DNA from: Pseudoduganella aquatica
GTDB taxonomy: Bacteria; Pseudomonadota; Gammaproteobacteria; Burkholderiales; Burkholderiaceae_D
Direction of reading: 5' to 3'
Length of the DNA: 64,000 bases
Assembly (NCBI RefSeq): GCF_009857595.1
Contig: NZ_WWCU01000023.1
Coordinates: forward strand, 1 to 64,000
Positions 34,148-42,342 of this stretch are shown here, in pieces (the stretch's first letter is position 1; each line of letters begins with the position of its first letter). The translations under genes were made by a program, and so were the position numbers. The notes under the pieces are model-generated. The model made no database searches, was not told the DNA's origin, and saw only the letters and a program-made list of their open reading frames with translations.

Positions 34148-35185
34148 ATGAGCGTTAAATCCCTGCCCGAACTGCTTACACTGGAACAGCTGATCGAGGA
34201 TGGCGGGGACTTGCTCAATGCCAGCGTGGCCTGCACGGTGGCGGCGGACAGCCAGCAATTTCCCGTTTATGTACTGACCATGGGCAGCGCCGATCCGGCC
34301 GCACCCGCGCTGGGTTTCTTCGGCGGCATCCACGGCCTGGAGCGCATCGGCACCCAGGTCATCCTTTCCTTTCTTCAAAGCCTGGTGGCGCGTTCGCGCT
34401 GGGACCACGGCCTGCATCATCTGCTGGAAAATGTGCGCCTGGTCTTTATGCCGCTGGTGAATCCGGGCGGCATGTGGCAGGCCACGCGCTGCAATCCGCA
34501 AGGCGTGGACCTGATGCGCAACTCGCCGGTGCAGGCCAGCGAACGCGTGCCTTTCCTGCTGGGCGGCCAGCGCGCCAGCCCGGTGCTGCCCTGGTATCGC
34601 GGCGCCTTCGGCGCGCCCATGGAGGCGGAGAGCCGCGCCGTGTGCGAGGTGGTGGAGCGCGAGCTGCTGCCGCGCCAGTTCAGCGTCAGCATGGACTGCC
34701 ATTCGGGCTTCGGCCTGCGCGACCGGATCTGGTTCCCGCACGCGCATACGCGCACGCCGATTGCGCACCTGCCGGAAATCGCGGCGCTGGAGGAGCTGTT
34801 CACGTCCAGCTATCCGCACCACAACTACACCTTCGAGCCGCAGAGCCTGCAATACCGCACCCATGGCGATTTGTGGGATTACCTGTACTTGCGCTTCGAG
34901 CGCGGCGGCGAGGGCCATGACCGCGTGTTCCTGCCGCTGACGCTGGAGATGGGCTCGTGGCTGTGGGTGAAGAAGAATCCGCGCCAGCTGTTTTCCCGCC
35001 TGGGCGCGTTCAATCCCACCGCCGCGCACCGCTTGCAGCGCGTGCTGCGCAGCCATTTGCTGTGGTTCGATTTCCTGATGCGGGCGGTGAACGCCCATGC
35101 GCGCTGGGCGCCCGACGAGCCTGCGCGGCTGCAGCAGCGCAAGCGCGCGCTGGCGCGCTGGTACGGGCTGGGGACGGCGGCATGA
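34148..35185 (+). CDS. M14 family zinc carboxypeptidase
   Basis: The 345-residue protein has the M14 zinc site: H62 and E65 in GGIHGLERIGT and a later His in SMDCHSGFGLRD. The catalytic Glu is probably the one in LPLTLEMGSW near residue 266. NPGGMW and RNSPV sit in the usual substrate-binding region. No signal peptide is present, so it acts in the cytoplasm, perhaps in turnover of peptides or of murein peptides. The ATGA overlap with the next gene shows translational coupling to an alpha/beta hydrolase. Confidence 0.85.
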   Translation: MSVKSLPELLTLEQLIEDGGDLLNASVACTVAADSQQFPVYVLTMGSADPAAPALGFFGGIHGLERIGTQVILSFLQSLVARSRWDHGLHHLLENVRLVFMPLVNPGGMWQATRCNPQGVDLMRNSPVQASERVPFLLGGQRASPVLPWYRGAFGAPMEAESRAVCEVVERELLPRQFSVSMDCHSGFGLRDRIWFPHAHTRTPIAHLPEIAALEELFTSSYPHHNYTFEPQSLQYRTHGDLWDYLYLRFERGGEGHDRVFLPLTLEMGSWLWVKKNPRQLFSRLGAFNPTAAHRLQRVLRSHLLWFDFLMRAVNAHARWAPDEPARLQQRKRALARWYGLGTAA

Positions 35186-35952
35186 GCTGGGTCTTGCTGC
35201 GCGGCCTGATGCGCGAGAGCCGGCACTGGGGCGAGTTTCCGGAGCAGTTCCGCGCCGCCGTGCCGGGTGCGGAGATCGTGACGCCGGACCTGCCGGGCAA
35301 TGGCGTGAACTGGCGGCAGCGCAGTCCGGCATCGGTGCGGGGCATGGTGGAGGCTTGCCGCGCGGATCTGCAGGCGCGCGGGCTGCGCGGGCCGTACAGC
35401 CTGCTGGCCTTGTCGCTGGGGGCGATGGTGGCTGTGCAGTGGCAGGCCAGCTATCCGGACGAGGTGGCGCGCTGCGTGCTGCTCAACACCAGCATGCGGC
35501 CGTTCAGCCGTTTTTACCAGCGGCTGCGCTGGCAGAATTATCCGGCCATCGTGCGGCAGTTGCTGCTGGGCGGGGCGCGGCGGCAGGAGCAGCTGGCGCT
35601 CAGGCTGACCAGCGTGGCGCATGGAGGCGATACGCGCGACAGCGAGCTGCTGAAGCGCTGGGTGGATTATCACAACGAGTTCCCGGTGTCGCGCGTGAAT
35701 GCGCTGCGGCAGCTGCTGGCGGCGGCGCGCTTTCATGCGCCGCAGCGCGGACAGGGCGGGGCGCCGCTGCTGGTGCTGGCGGGCGCGCGCGACGGGCTGG
35801 TCGATCCCTTGTGTTCGCAGCGCCTGGCGCGGGCCTGGGGGGCGGAGTTCCGCATGCATCCGGAGGCGGGGCATGATTTGCCGCTGGACGACGGACCCTG
35901 GGTGGCGCAGCAGGTGGCGCTGTGGTTGGCGGGTTACGCGCTGGCGCGCTAA
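35182..35952 (+). CDS. Alpha/beta hydrolase whose 3' end lies in a REP element
   Basis: The 256-residue protein begins MSWVLLRGLMRESRHWGEF and has an alpha/beta hydrolase fold: oxyanion region LLRGLMRE, nucleophile Ser in LLALSLGAMVA, Asp in LAGARDGLVDP and His in EAGHDLPLDD. The nucleophile elbow reads ALSLG rather than GxSxG. The start ATG overlaps the peptidase stop by four bases. The last eight codons and the TAA at 35950-35952 lie within the REP element at 35928-35963, so the repeat has supplied the protein's C-terminus. Substrate is unknown. Confidence 0.82.
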   Translation: MSWVLLRGLMRESRHWGEFPEQFRAAVPGAEIVTPDLPGNGVNWRQRSPASVRGMVEACRADLQARGLRGPYSLLALSLGAMVAVQWQASYPDEVARCVLLNTSMRPFSRFYQRLRWQNYPAIVRQLLLGGARRQEQLALRLTSVAHGGDTRDSELLKRWVDYHNEFPVSRVNALRQLLAAARFHAPQRGQGGAPLLVLAGARDGLVDPLCSQRLARAWGAEFRMHPEAGHDLPLDDGPWVAQQVALWLAGYALAR

Positions 35953-35963
35953 CCCGCCCTACG
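35928..35963. repeat. REP element overlapping the hydrolase stop codon
   Basis: GGCGGGTTACGCG and CGCTAACCCGCCCTACG form the same palindrome as at 24808-24903, with the complement of GTAG at its right end. The TAA stop of the upstream gene is inside the right arm. Confidence 0.8.
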
Positions 35964-35990
35964 CAAGCACCGATGTACCGGGACAGGACG

Positions 35991-36017
35991 AAAAAAAGCC
36001 CCGGACTAGCCGGGGCT
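35991..36017 (-). terminator. Rho-independent terminator of the phasin gene
   Basis: On the minus strand, AGCCCCGG and CCGGGGCT enclose a five-base loop and are followed by a T run. It lies about 90 bases beyond the phasin stop. Confidence 0.85.
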
Positions 36018-36072
36018 GATGAAGGACATCCGCCAGAGAGGACACCACGGATGCCGAGGAGACCTGCGCGGA

Positions 36073-36094
36073 GCCGGCCTCCGTGGAGGCCGGC
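36073..36094. other. Strong hairpin between phasin stop and terminator
   Basis: GCCGGCCTC and GAGGCCGGC pair perfectly around a four-base loop, with no T run. It sits 11 bases after the phasin stop codon and could protect the 3' end of an abundant transcript. Confidence 0.5.
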
Positions 36095-36104
36095 GCTTCA
36101 TGCA

Positions 36105-36668
36105 TTACTTCTTGGCAGCGGGAGCAACCTTGGCGGCGGCGGCGGTGAACTGGTTCACGGCGGCGTTCAGGTTGGTCTCGATGGCTTCGCCAGCTTGCTT
36201 GGCGGATTTGGTGAACTGCTCGTAACCGGCGCTGGCGTTGCCCAGGGTCGATTTCAGCAGGGCGATCGCGTTTTCCGAACCGGCTGGCGCGTTCTTGCTC
36301 ACTTCGTCCACCAGCGAGATGACCTTGCGGTTGGTTTCGGCGATTTGCGTTTCAGCAGCGCGGCTGAATTCAGCCTGGGTGCCGGAAGCGATGGCTGCCA
36401 GGTGGCGGCCGTAGGCGATGGTTTTTTCGGCGCTAGGCTGCACTTGGGCGGCGGCCAGCGAGAAGAATTCTTGTGGATCCTTAGCCGACAGCAGCTGCTT
36501 GGCGGCAACCGAGGACTCTTCCAGCGATGCCTTGGCAGCGGTCAGGTTCAGGTCGACCAGCTTTTCCACGCCTTCGAAGGCTTTGGCGGTCAGCGACGAG
36601 AAGATGGCGAATTGGCTCTCAAAGTTGGCTTTGGTCGCATTGGAAAATTGCTCAGGGATAGAAAACAT
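36105..36668 (-). CDS. phaP: Phasin, polyhydroxyalkanoate granule protein
   Basis: The 187-residue protein starts MFSIPEQFSNATKANFESQF and is almost wholly helical and rich in Ala, Lys and Glu, with QEFFSLAAAQVQPSAEKTIAYGRH, as in the PhaP1 phasins of Burkholderiales (Phasin_2). Phasins coat PHA granules and limit their coalescence. The C-terminal AAAAKVAPAAKK tail is typical. GGAG precedes the ATG. Two operator-like sites upstream (36775-36790 and 36831-36845) fit control by PhaR. A terminator follows. Confidence 0.93.
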   Translation of the reverse strand: MFSIPEQFSNATKANFESQFAIFSSLTAKAFEGVEKLVDLNLTAAKASLEESSVAAKQLLSAKDPQEFFSLAAAQVQPSAEKTIAYGRHLAAIASGTQAEFSRAAETQIAETNRKVISLVDEVSKNAPAGSENAIALLKSTLGNASAGYEQFTKSAKQAGEAIETNLNAAVNQFTAAAAKVAPAAKK

Positions 36669-36774
36669 GTAAATCTCCAGTCTTGAAGTGATTTAAGCGA
36701 TATAAGCGTTAGATGCTGCTGAAAGCTACCTGCAGTAAAACGGTGACGCGATTCTTTCAGGTCCGAACAACAAA

Positions 36775-36790
36775 TTGTGCAACGCAACAA
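36775..36790. promoter_or_regulatory. PhaR-type operator, imperfect copy
   Basis: TTGTGCAACGCAACAA, read on the minus strand as TTGTTGCGTTGCACAA, differs from the palindrome at 36831-36845 by one inserted T. PhaR repressors of PHA genes bind TGC/GCA-rich palindromes, so these are candidate phaP operators. Confidence 0.5.
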
Positions 36791-36830
36791 ACCCGATTTT
36801 ACGGCTTTAATTTTTTAAGTCAAGCGATTT

Positions 36831-36845
36831 TTGTGCGTTGCACAA
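36831..36845. promoter_or_regulatory. PhaR-type operator, perfect palindrome
   Basis: TTGTGC-GTT-GCACAA is a perfect inverted repeat about 165 bases upstream of the phasin ATG. Together with the copy at 36775-36790 it makes a pair centred 56 bases apart, which would allow cooperative repression. Confidence 0.5.
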
Positions 36846-37025
36846 AGGAACTCACTCCGCGCCGTTTGCCCTATACCTTAGGGCGGAAACTCCGTTTTGA
36901 TCTAGAGCAACTTTGCTGCACTTGCGGCGGCGCCGGACCCGAAAATCCGCTCCGTGCTAGACTCTATATCTTCCGTGCAACATCCACTGTCTGGTTGGGC
37001 GCGTCCGATACTTTTGGTAGCCACC

Positions 37026-37895
37026 ATGCCCAAAACCGCTTCTTTTTTGTCACCCATCCCGCTGTTCTTCGTATTCCTGTGGAGCACCGGCTTTATCGTG
37101 GCCAAGTTCGGCCTGCCGTATGCGCCGCCGCTGAGCTTCCTGCTGCTGCGCTTCCTGGGCGTGCTGGCCATTTTGCTGCCGCTGGTGCTGCTGATGCGCG
37201 CTCCCTGGCCGACAGGCAAGATCAAACAAGTGGCGCTGGCCGGGCTGCTGATGCAGGCGGGCTACCTGGCCGGCGTGTGGTGCGCCATCAAGCTGGGCAT
37301 GCCGGCCGGGCTGACCGCGCTGATGGTGGGCATGCAGCCCATCCTGACGGCAATGGCGGCGCCGCTGATCGGCGAGAAGGTGCGCCCGCGCCAGTGGCTG
37401 GGGCTGCTGTTCGGCCTGGGCGGGGTGGCGCTGGTGGTGTACGCCAAGATCACGCTGGTGGGCCTGTCGTGGCAGGCCATTGCGCTGTGCCTGTTCGCGC
37501 TGCTGTCCATTACGGCCGGCACCATGTACCAGCGCCGCTACTGCCCGCAGTTCGATTTGCGCACCGGCACCGTGATCCAGTTCGCGGCGTCGTTTGTGGT
37601 GATTTTGCCATTTGCGCTGTATTTTGAAAGCTTTACTGACATACAATGGACTGTGCGCTTTGTCGGCGCGCTGGCCTGGTCTGTGCTGGCGCTGTCGATC
37701 GGCGCGATTTTCCTGCTGTTCGCGCTGATACGCCGCAGCGACGCCACCCAGGTGACCAGCTTGCTGTACCTGACGCCGCCCACCACTGCCATCATGGCCT
37801 GGCTGATGTTCGGCGAAGCGTTCAGCCTGCTGGGCGCGGCCGGGATGGCGCTGGCGGTGCTGGGCGTGGTGTTCGTAGTGAAGCAACCCCGGTGA
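37026..37895 (+). CDS. EamA/DMT family transporter
   Basis: The 289-residue protein begins MPKTASFLSPIPLFFVFLW and has ten hydrophobic helices in two EamA halves; the second half has VTSLLYLTPPTTAIMAWLMFGE. DMT proteins of this size usually export metabolites such as amino acids. I chose the ATG at 37026 over one 24 codons upstream because the family starts at the first helix. Its stop lies within a 14-base tandem duplication just before the nitroreductase gene. Confidence 0.88.
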   Translation: MPKTASFLSPIPLFFVFLWSTGFIVAKFGLPYAPPLSFLLLRFLGVLAILLPLVLLMRAPWPTGKIKQVALAGLLMQAGYLAGVWCAIKLGMPAGLTALMVGMQPILTAMAAPLIGEKVRPRQWLGLLFGLGGVALVVYAKITLVGLSWQAIALCLFALLSITAGTMYQRRYCPQFDLRTGTVIQFAASFVVILPFALYFESFTDIQWTVRFVGALAWSVLALSIGAIFLLFALIRRSDATQVTSLLYLTPPTTAIMAWLMFGEAFSLLGAAGMALAVLGVVFVVKQPR

Positions 37896-37906
37896 AGCAA
37901 CCCAGG
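37879..37906 (+). repeat. 14-base tandem duplication at a gene junction
   Basis: TGAAGCAACCCCGG is followed directly by TGAAGCAACCCAGG. The first copy encodes the end of the DMT protein (VKQPR) and the second begins with its TGA stop. The second copy also supplies the AGG just before the nitroreductase ATG. Confidence 0.8.
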
Positions 37907-37909
37907 TGA

Positions 37910-38608
37910 ATGATGATCAATACTCCAGACCAGCAGGCGGTGGACGCCGCCATCACGTCGCGCCGCTCCATCCGCGCCTTCCTGCCCACGCCGCTGGCGC
38001 GCGAGGATATCGAACAGCTGCTGCAGGTGGCGGCGCGCGCGCCGTCCGGCACCAATACTCAGCCGTGGAAGGTGTACGTGCTCACCGGCGAGAAAAAACA
38101 GCGCTTGTCTGAGCGTATTCTGGCCGCACATAATAATCCTGAGGAAGCCAGCCGGCACACCGAGGAATATCCGTATTACCCGCGCGAGTGGGTGTCGCCC
38201 TATGTGGACCGGCGCCGCAAGGTGGGCTGGGATTTGTACAAGCTGCTGGGCCTGACGCGCGACAACAAGGCCGGCATGGCCGCTCAGCATGGCCGCAACT
38301 ATGCTTTCTTCGGCGCCCCCGTGGGGCTGATGTTCACCATAGACCGGGTGATGGAGCAGGGTTCCTGGCTGGACTACGGCATGTTCCTGCAAAACATCAT
38401 GGTGGCGGCGCGCGGGCGCGGGCTGGACACTTGCCCGCAGGCAGCCTTCACGCAATACCACAAGATTATCCGCGCCGAGCTGGAATTGCCGGATAATGAA
38501 ATGGTGGTGTGCGGGATGTCGCTGGGCTATGCGGACCCTGGCCGGATCGAGAACACTTTGATCACGGAGCGCGAGCCGGCTGCTCACTTTGTTAAATTTG
38601 TAGAGTGA
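37910..38608 (+). CDS. Nitroreductase family FMN oxidoreductase
   Basis: The 232-residue protein has the nitroreductase layout: SRRSIRAFLPTPL (FMN phosphate contact), AARAPSGTNTQPWKVYVL and the C-terminal VVCGMSLGYADP with the Arg/Lys region. Such flavoproteins reduce nitroaromatics or quinones with NAD(P)H; the physiological substrate is unknown. The ATG at 37910 abuts AGGTGA, so the next ATG at 37913 is an equally good start. It follows the DMT gene by 14 bases and is probably cotranscribed. Confidence 0.88.
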   Translation: MMINTPDQQAVDAAITSRRSIRAFLPTPLAREDIEQLLQVAARAPSGTNTQPWKVYVLTGEKKQRLSERILAAHNNPEEASRHTEEYPYYPREWVSPYVDRRRKVGWDLYKLLGLTRDNKAGMAAQHGRNYAFFGAPVGLMFTIDRVMEQGSWLDYGMFLQNIMVAARGRGLDTCPQAAFTQYHKIIRAELELPDNEMVVCGMSLGYADPGRIENTLITEREPAAHFVKFVE

Positions 38609-38713
38609 GCAAGCTGTGGTTTTACGGTGCGCTGCAGGATGGATACTGCTTGCGCCGCTGCGAGGTTTTGCTACACTGCAACAAGAATAGTCTCACTGCA
38701 TTGGGGAACGAAA

Positions 38714-39859
38714 ATGGTTAAATTGACCTTGGGCGCGATACTCGCCTTGCTGTGCGTCTCGCTGCCCGCCTCGGCGGCCCATGCGGGGGAGAGCGCGCGC
38801 AAGCCCACTGTAAAGAAAAGCAAGGCCACGCCGCGCCGCCAGTCCATGGTGCTGCAGCCGATGGCGTCTGCCGCCCCGCGCGAGCGCACCGTGCGCCGCG
38901 TGATGGTGGTGAACGGCAAGCGCAAGGTGGTGTACCAGAAGGTGAGCAATGTGTCCGAGGGCCTGGCCCGTCCCACCATGGGCGACCTGGCCGGCCTGCA
39001 TCTGACGCGCGATCCGCTGGACCTGAAATCGAATGTGGCTTTCGTGCTGGACCAGGCCAATTCGGAAATCCTGTTTGAAAAGAATGCCGGCGTGGCGCTG
39101 CCCATCGCCTCCATCACCAAGATGATGACCGGCCTGGTGGTGGTGGAAGCCGGCCAGGACATGGACGAAGTGCTGACCGTGACCGAGGAAGACGTCGACC
39201 ACGAGAAATTCAGCAGCTCGCGCCTGCGCGTGGGCTCGCAGCTGACGCGCGCCAATATGCTGCATATCGCGCTGATGAGTTCGGAAAACCGCGCCGCGTC
39301 CGCGCTGGGCCGCCACTATCCGGGCGGCCTGCCGGCCTTCGTGGACGCCATGAACGCCAAGGCGCAGTCGCTGGGCATGACGGACACCCGCTATGTCGAT
39401 TCCAGCGGCCTGTCGAAAATGAATGTGGCCAGCGCGCGCGACCTGGCCAAGCTGGCCATGGCGGCCTACCAGCACCCGGTGCTGCGCGAATATTCCACCG
39501 ACGCGAAAGCCGTGGTGGAAGCGAATGGCCGTCCGATGCAGTTCGGCACCACCAACCGCCTGATCGCCACGCCGGGCTGGGAAATCGGCCTGCAGAAAAC
39601 CGGCTTTATCAATGAGGCTGGCCGCTGCATGCTGATGCAGGCGGTGATACAGGGCCGCGCCGTCATCATGGTGCTGCTCGACGCCAAGGGTTCGGCTGCG
39701 CGCGCCGCGGACGCGGGCCGCATGCGCAAGTGGCTGGAAGCGCTGAAGCCGGCCGGCATGTCGACCGGCATATCAACTGGCATATCAGCCGGCGCGCTGG
39801 GCGGCGGACTGACCGGCGCCGCCGGCACCGTCTCGCCCGCTTACTCCACCGGCATGTAG
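38714..39859 (+). CDS. pbpG: D-alanyl-D-alanine endopeptidase (PBP7 type)
   Basis: The 381-residue protein has a signal peptide (near AAHAG), a basic linker and a serine peptidase S11 domain. Active-site motifs are S133-x-x-K136 in IASITKMM, SEN at 190-192 and KTG at 295-297. PBP7 cleaves D-Ala-meso-DAP crosslinks in murein. The Gly/Ser/Thr-rich end (STGISTGISAGALGGG) has a repeated GIS unit. I chose the ATG at 38714, preceded by GGGGA; reading from 38627 adds 29 residues ahead of the signal peptide. Its 3' end overlaps the convergent IclR gene by 19 bases. Confidence 0.92.
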   Translation: MVKLTLGAILALLCVSLPASAAHAGESARKPTVKKSKATPRRQSMVLQPMASAAPRERTVRRVMVVNGKRKVVYQKVSNVSEGLARPTMGDLAGLHLTRDPLDLKSNVAFVLDQANSEILFEKNAGVALPIASITKMMTGLVVVEAGQDMDEVLTVTEEDVDHEKFSSSRLRVGSQLTRANMLHIALMSSENRAASALGRHYPGGLPAFVDAMNAKAQSLGMTDTRYVDSSGLSKMNVASARDLAKLAMAAYQHPVLREYSTDAKAVVEANGRPMQFGTTNRLIATPGWEIGLQKTGFINEAGRCMLMQAVIQGRAVIMVLLDAKGSAARAADAGRMRKWLEALKPAGMSTGISTGISAGALGGGLTGAAGTVSPAYSTGM

Positions 39860-40620
39860 CCGAGCGTGGCCGAGATCTGGTTGGCGGTGCTGACCAGGTC
39901 TTCCAGCCACTCATCCTGCAGGCGGTCGGCCGGCGCCGAGATGGACAGGCCGGCGATCAGCTTGCCGCTGTCGTCCCGTATGCCTGCCGCCATGCAGCGC
40001 ACGCCCAGTTCCAGTTCCTCGTTGTCGCGCGCATAGCCGCGCGCCCGCACCAGGCTCAGTTCGCGCTCCAGCTTGGCCAGATCCGTGATCGAATTCTTGT
40101 TGTGCCCGGCCAGGCCGGTGCGCGTGGCGTAGGCGCGGATGGCTTTCGGCTCGTCCACCGACAGGAAGAGCTTGCCGGTCGAAGTCAGGTGCAGCGGGCC
40201 GCGTCCGCCGATGGCGCGCACCACCTGCATGCCGGAGCGCTCGGAGAAGGCGCGGTCGATATACACGATTTCGTCGCCCTGGCGCACCGACAGGTTGATG
40301 GTCTGCTGGGTTTTCTTGTGCAGCGAGCGCATGAAGTCCAGCGCCGCTTCGCGCACCGACAGGCGGCTTTTCACCACATTGCCCAGTTCCAGCAGGCGCA
40401 TGCCGAGGCGGTAGGTGCCCGGTTCAATGCGGTCCACAAAACGCGTCAGCACCATGTCGTTCAGAATGCGGTGCGCCGTGGACGGGTGCAGGCCGGACAC
40501 CTTGGACAGTTCCTTCAGGCTCACCGGGTCCGGATACCTGGCCAGCGCGTCGAGCAGCGCAACCATGCGTTCTATCACCTGGATGGTGGTTTTTTGCTCA
40601 GGGACGGTTTCAATTTTCAT
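39841..40620 (-). CDS. IclR family transcriptional regulator
   Basis: The 259-residue protein has an N-terminal winged helix (IQVIERMVALLDALARYPDP, LKELSKVSGLHPSTAHRIL) and a C-terminal IclR effector domain with GRGPLHLTSTGKLFL and GVRCMAAGIRDDSGKLIAGLS. Such regulators respond to small aromatic or central carbon metabolites. No catabolic operon is beside it, so the target is unknown. It converges with pbpG and overlaps it by 19 bases. It lies divergent from dgkA, with 129 bases between them. Confidence 0.92.
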   Translation of the reverse strand: MKIETVPEQKTTIQVIERMVALLDALARYPDPVSLKELSKVSGLHPSTAHRILNDMVLTRFVDRIEPGTYRLGMRLLELGNVVKSRLSVREAALDFMRSLHKKTQQTINLSVRQGDEIVYIDRAFSERSGMQVVRAIGGRGPLHLTSTGKLFLSVDEPKAIRAYATRTGLAGHNKNSITDLAKLERELSLVRARGYARDNEELELGVRCMAAGIRDDSGKLIAGLSISAPADRLQDEWLEDLVSTANQISATLGYMPVE

Positions 40621-40749
40621 GATGTGGTTGGTGCAGTGCGGTATTTGTCCTCTACTTTATACCATGATGTGAAAAAAAGGGGAATTCCGGCGCGCGCTTC
40701 TCCTATGGCGGAGGCATAATGACGCACCGTATCAATACTGGACAGCCAT

Positions 40750-41136
40750 ATGGAACAACCTGTTAGCGAATTTAAAAGCAAGAGCGGCCTCAAGCGCATC
40801 TATTCGGCGCTGTTGTATTCCTTCGACGGTCTGAAGGCCGCCTGGCGCCACGAGCACGCTTTCCGCCAGGAATTGATGCTGTTTGCCGTAGGCGCCGTGA
40901 CGGCGCTGCTGCTGCCGGTGTCGGCCTTCCAGAAGCTGGTGCTGATCGCGCCTCTGGTGCTGATGCTGATCGTGGAGTTGATCAATTCGGCCATCGAGGC
41001 GGTGGTGGACCGCATTTCGCTGGAGCGCCATCCGCTGTCCAAAAACGCCAAGGACTTCGGCAGCGCCGCCGTGCTGCTGTGCGGCTTGCTGGCCGCGCTG
41101 ACGTGGACGGTGGTGCTGGTGCAGCGCTTCTACTAA
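40750..41136 (+). CDS. dgkA: Diacylglycerol kinase
   Basis: The 128-residue inner membrane enzyme has three helices and the DgkA motifs ELINSAIEAVVDRISLE and KNAKDFGSAAVLL. The conserved Glu residues (76 and 83) bind metal and assist catalysis. It phosphorylates diacylglycerol for phospholipid recycling, for example after transfer of head groups to periplasmic glucans. Length is normal. Confidence 0.95.
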   Translation: MEQPVSEFKSKSGLKRIYSALLYSFDGLKAAWRHEHAFRQELMLFAVGAVTALLLPVSAFQKLVLIAPLVLMLIVELINSAIEAVVDRISLERHPLSKNAKDFGSAAVLLCGLLAALTWTVVLVQRFY

Positions 41137-41243
41137 GGCATATGCATTCGCGGTATATGGAATCTCTAAATACTTCGTTCTCAAATATATAGGCCGGCGA
41201 TAAGCTACAGTTTCTGAGGTCCTAACTACAACGGGGTATTCTG

Positions 41244-42248
41244 ATGCTGTCCAAAAAAATTATCGCTGCAACCGTCTTCGCTGCAACCGCCATCGCGCCT
41301 GCGCTGGCCGCCGAGTTCAGCCTGCTGAACGTTTCCTATGACCCAACCCGCGAGCTGTACGCGGACGTCAACACCGCCTTCGCCAAGGACTACAAGGCCA
41401 AGACCGGCGACACCGTCAAGATCAAGCAGTCGCACGGCGGCTCGGGCAAGCAGGGCCGCGCCGTGATCGACGGCCTGGAGGCGGACGTGGTGACGCTGGC
41501 GCTGGCCTACGACATCGACGCCATCGCCGAGCGCAGCCTGCTGAACAAGGACTGGCAGAAACGCCTGGGCCACAACAGCACCCCGTACAGCTCGACCATC
41601 GTGTTCCTGGTGCGCAAGGGCAATCCTAAAGGCATCAAGGACTGGAGCGACCTGGTGAAACCGGGCGTGGCCGTCATCACGCCGAATCCGAAAACCTCGG
41701 GCGGCGCGCGCTGGAACCACCTGGCCGCCTACGGCTACGCACTGCGCCAGCAAGGCGGCAGCGACGCCAGCGCCAAGGACTTCCTGAAGAAGCTGTACAA
41801 AAACGTGCCGGTGCTGGACTCCGGCGCGCGCGGCGCCACCACCACCTTCGTCGAACGCGGCATCGGCGACGTGCTGATCGCCTGGGAAAACGAAGCGCTG
41901 CTGGCCATCAAGGAACTGGGGCCGAACAAGGTTGAAATCGTGGCGCCGTCGGTCAGCATCCTGGCCGAGCCGCCGGTGGCCGTGGTCGACAAAGTGGTGG
42001 ACAAGCGCGGCACCCGCAAAGTGGCGGAGGCCTACCTGAACTTCCTGTACACGGACGAGGCGCAGGAACTGATCGCCAAGAACTACTACCGTCCTACCGT
42101 GGAGAAGGAAGCCAAGAAATACGCAGCCCAGTTCCCCAACGTGAAACTGTTCACGCTGGCGCAAGTGGCGGGCGACTGGACCACGGCGCAGAAGGTGCAC
42201 TTCGCCGACGGCGGCGTGTTTGACCAGATCTACACCCCGGGCAAATAA
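41244..42248 (+). CDS. sbp: Sulfate-binding periplasmic protein
   Basis: The 334-residue protein has a signal peptide (cleavage after PALAA) and the Sbp/CysP hallmarks LLNVSYDPTRELY, QSHGGSGKQ and NPKTSGGARW. It delivers sulfate or thiosulfate to CysTWA, which are encoded from 44008. Two genes for a peroxiredoxin and a TauE/SafE permease lie between. An AT-rich leader (41160-41200) precedes it and may hold a CysB site, which I cannot define exactly. Confidence 0.95.
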   Translation: MLSKKIIAATVFAATAIAPALAAEFSLLNVSYDPTRELYADVNTAFAKDYKAKTGDTVKIKQSHGGSGKQGRAVIDGLEADVVTLALAYDIDAIAERSLLNKDWQKRLGHNSTPYSSTIVFLVRKGNPKGIKDWSDLVKPGVAVITPNPKTSGGARWNHLAAYGYALRQQGGSDASAKDFLKKLYKNVPVLDSGARGATTTFVERGIGDVLIAWENEALLAIKELGPNKVEIVAPSVSILAEPPVAVVDKVVDKRGTRKVAEAYLNFLYTDEAQELIAKNYYRPTVEKEAKKYAAQFPNVKLFTLAQVAGDWTTAQKVHFADGGVFDQIYTPGK

Positions 42249-42342
42249 GCCCCGGCGGCTTCCGCCGCCTCCGACTTTGCTTGCAAAGCAGGGGGCGGCG
42301 GGTGCACAATGATTAGATCGTCAATATTTTCGAGGAGTTATT

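Larger units (their letters stand above)
36669..37025. other. 357-base intergenic region upstream of phaP and a DMT gene
   Basis: The region holds the phasin promoter and the two TTGTGC-type sites annotated separately. I see no open frame with a ribosome site and no RNA gene. The part nearer the plus-strand DMT gene (36880-37025) has no clear promoter. Confidence 0.5.
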
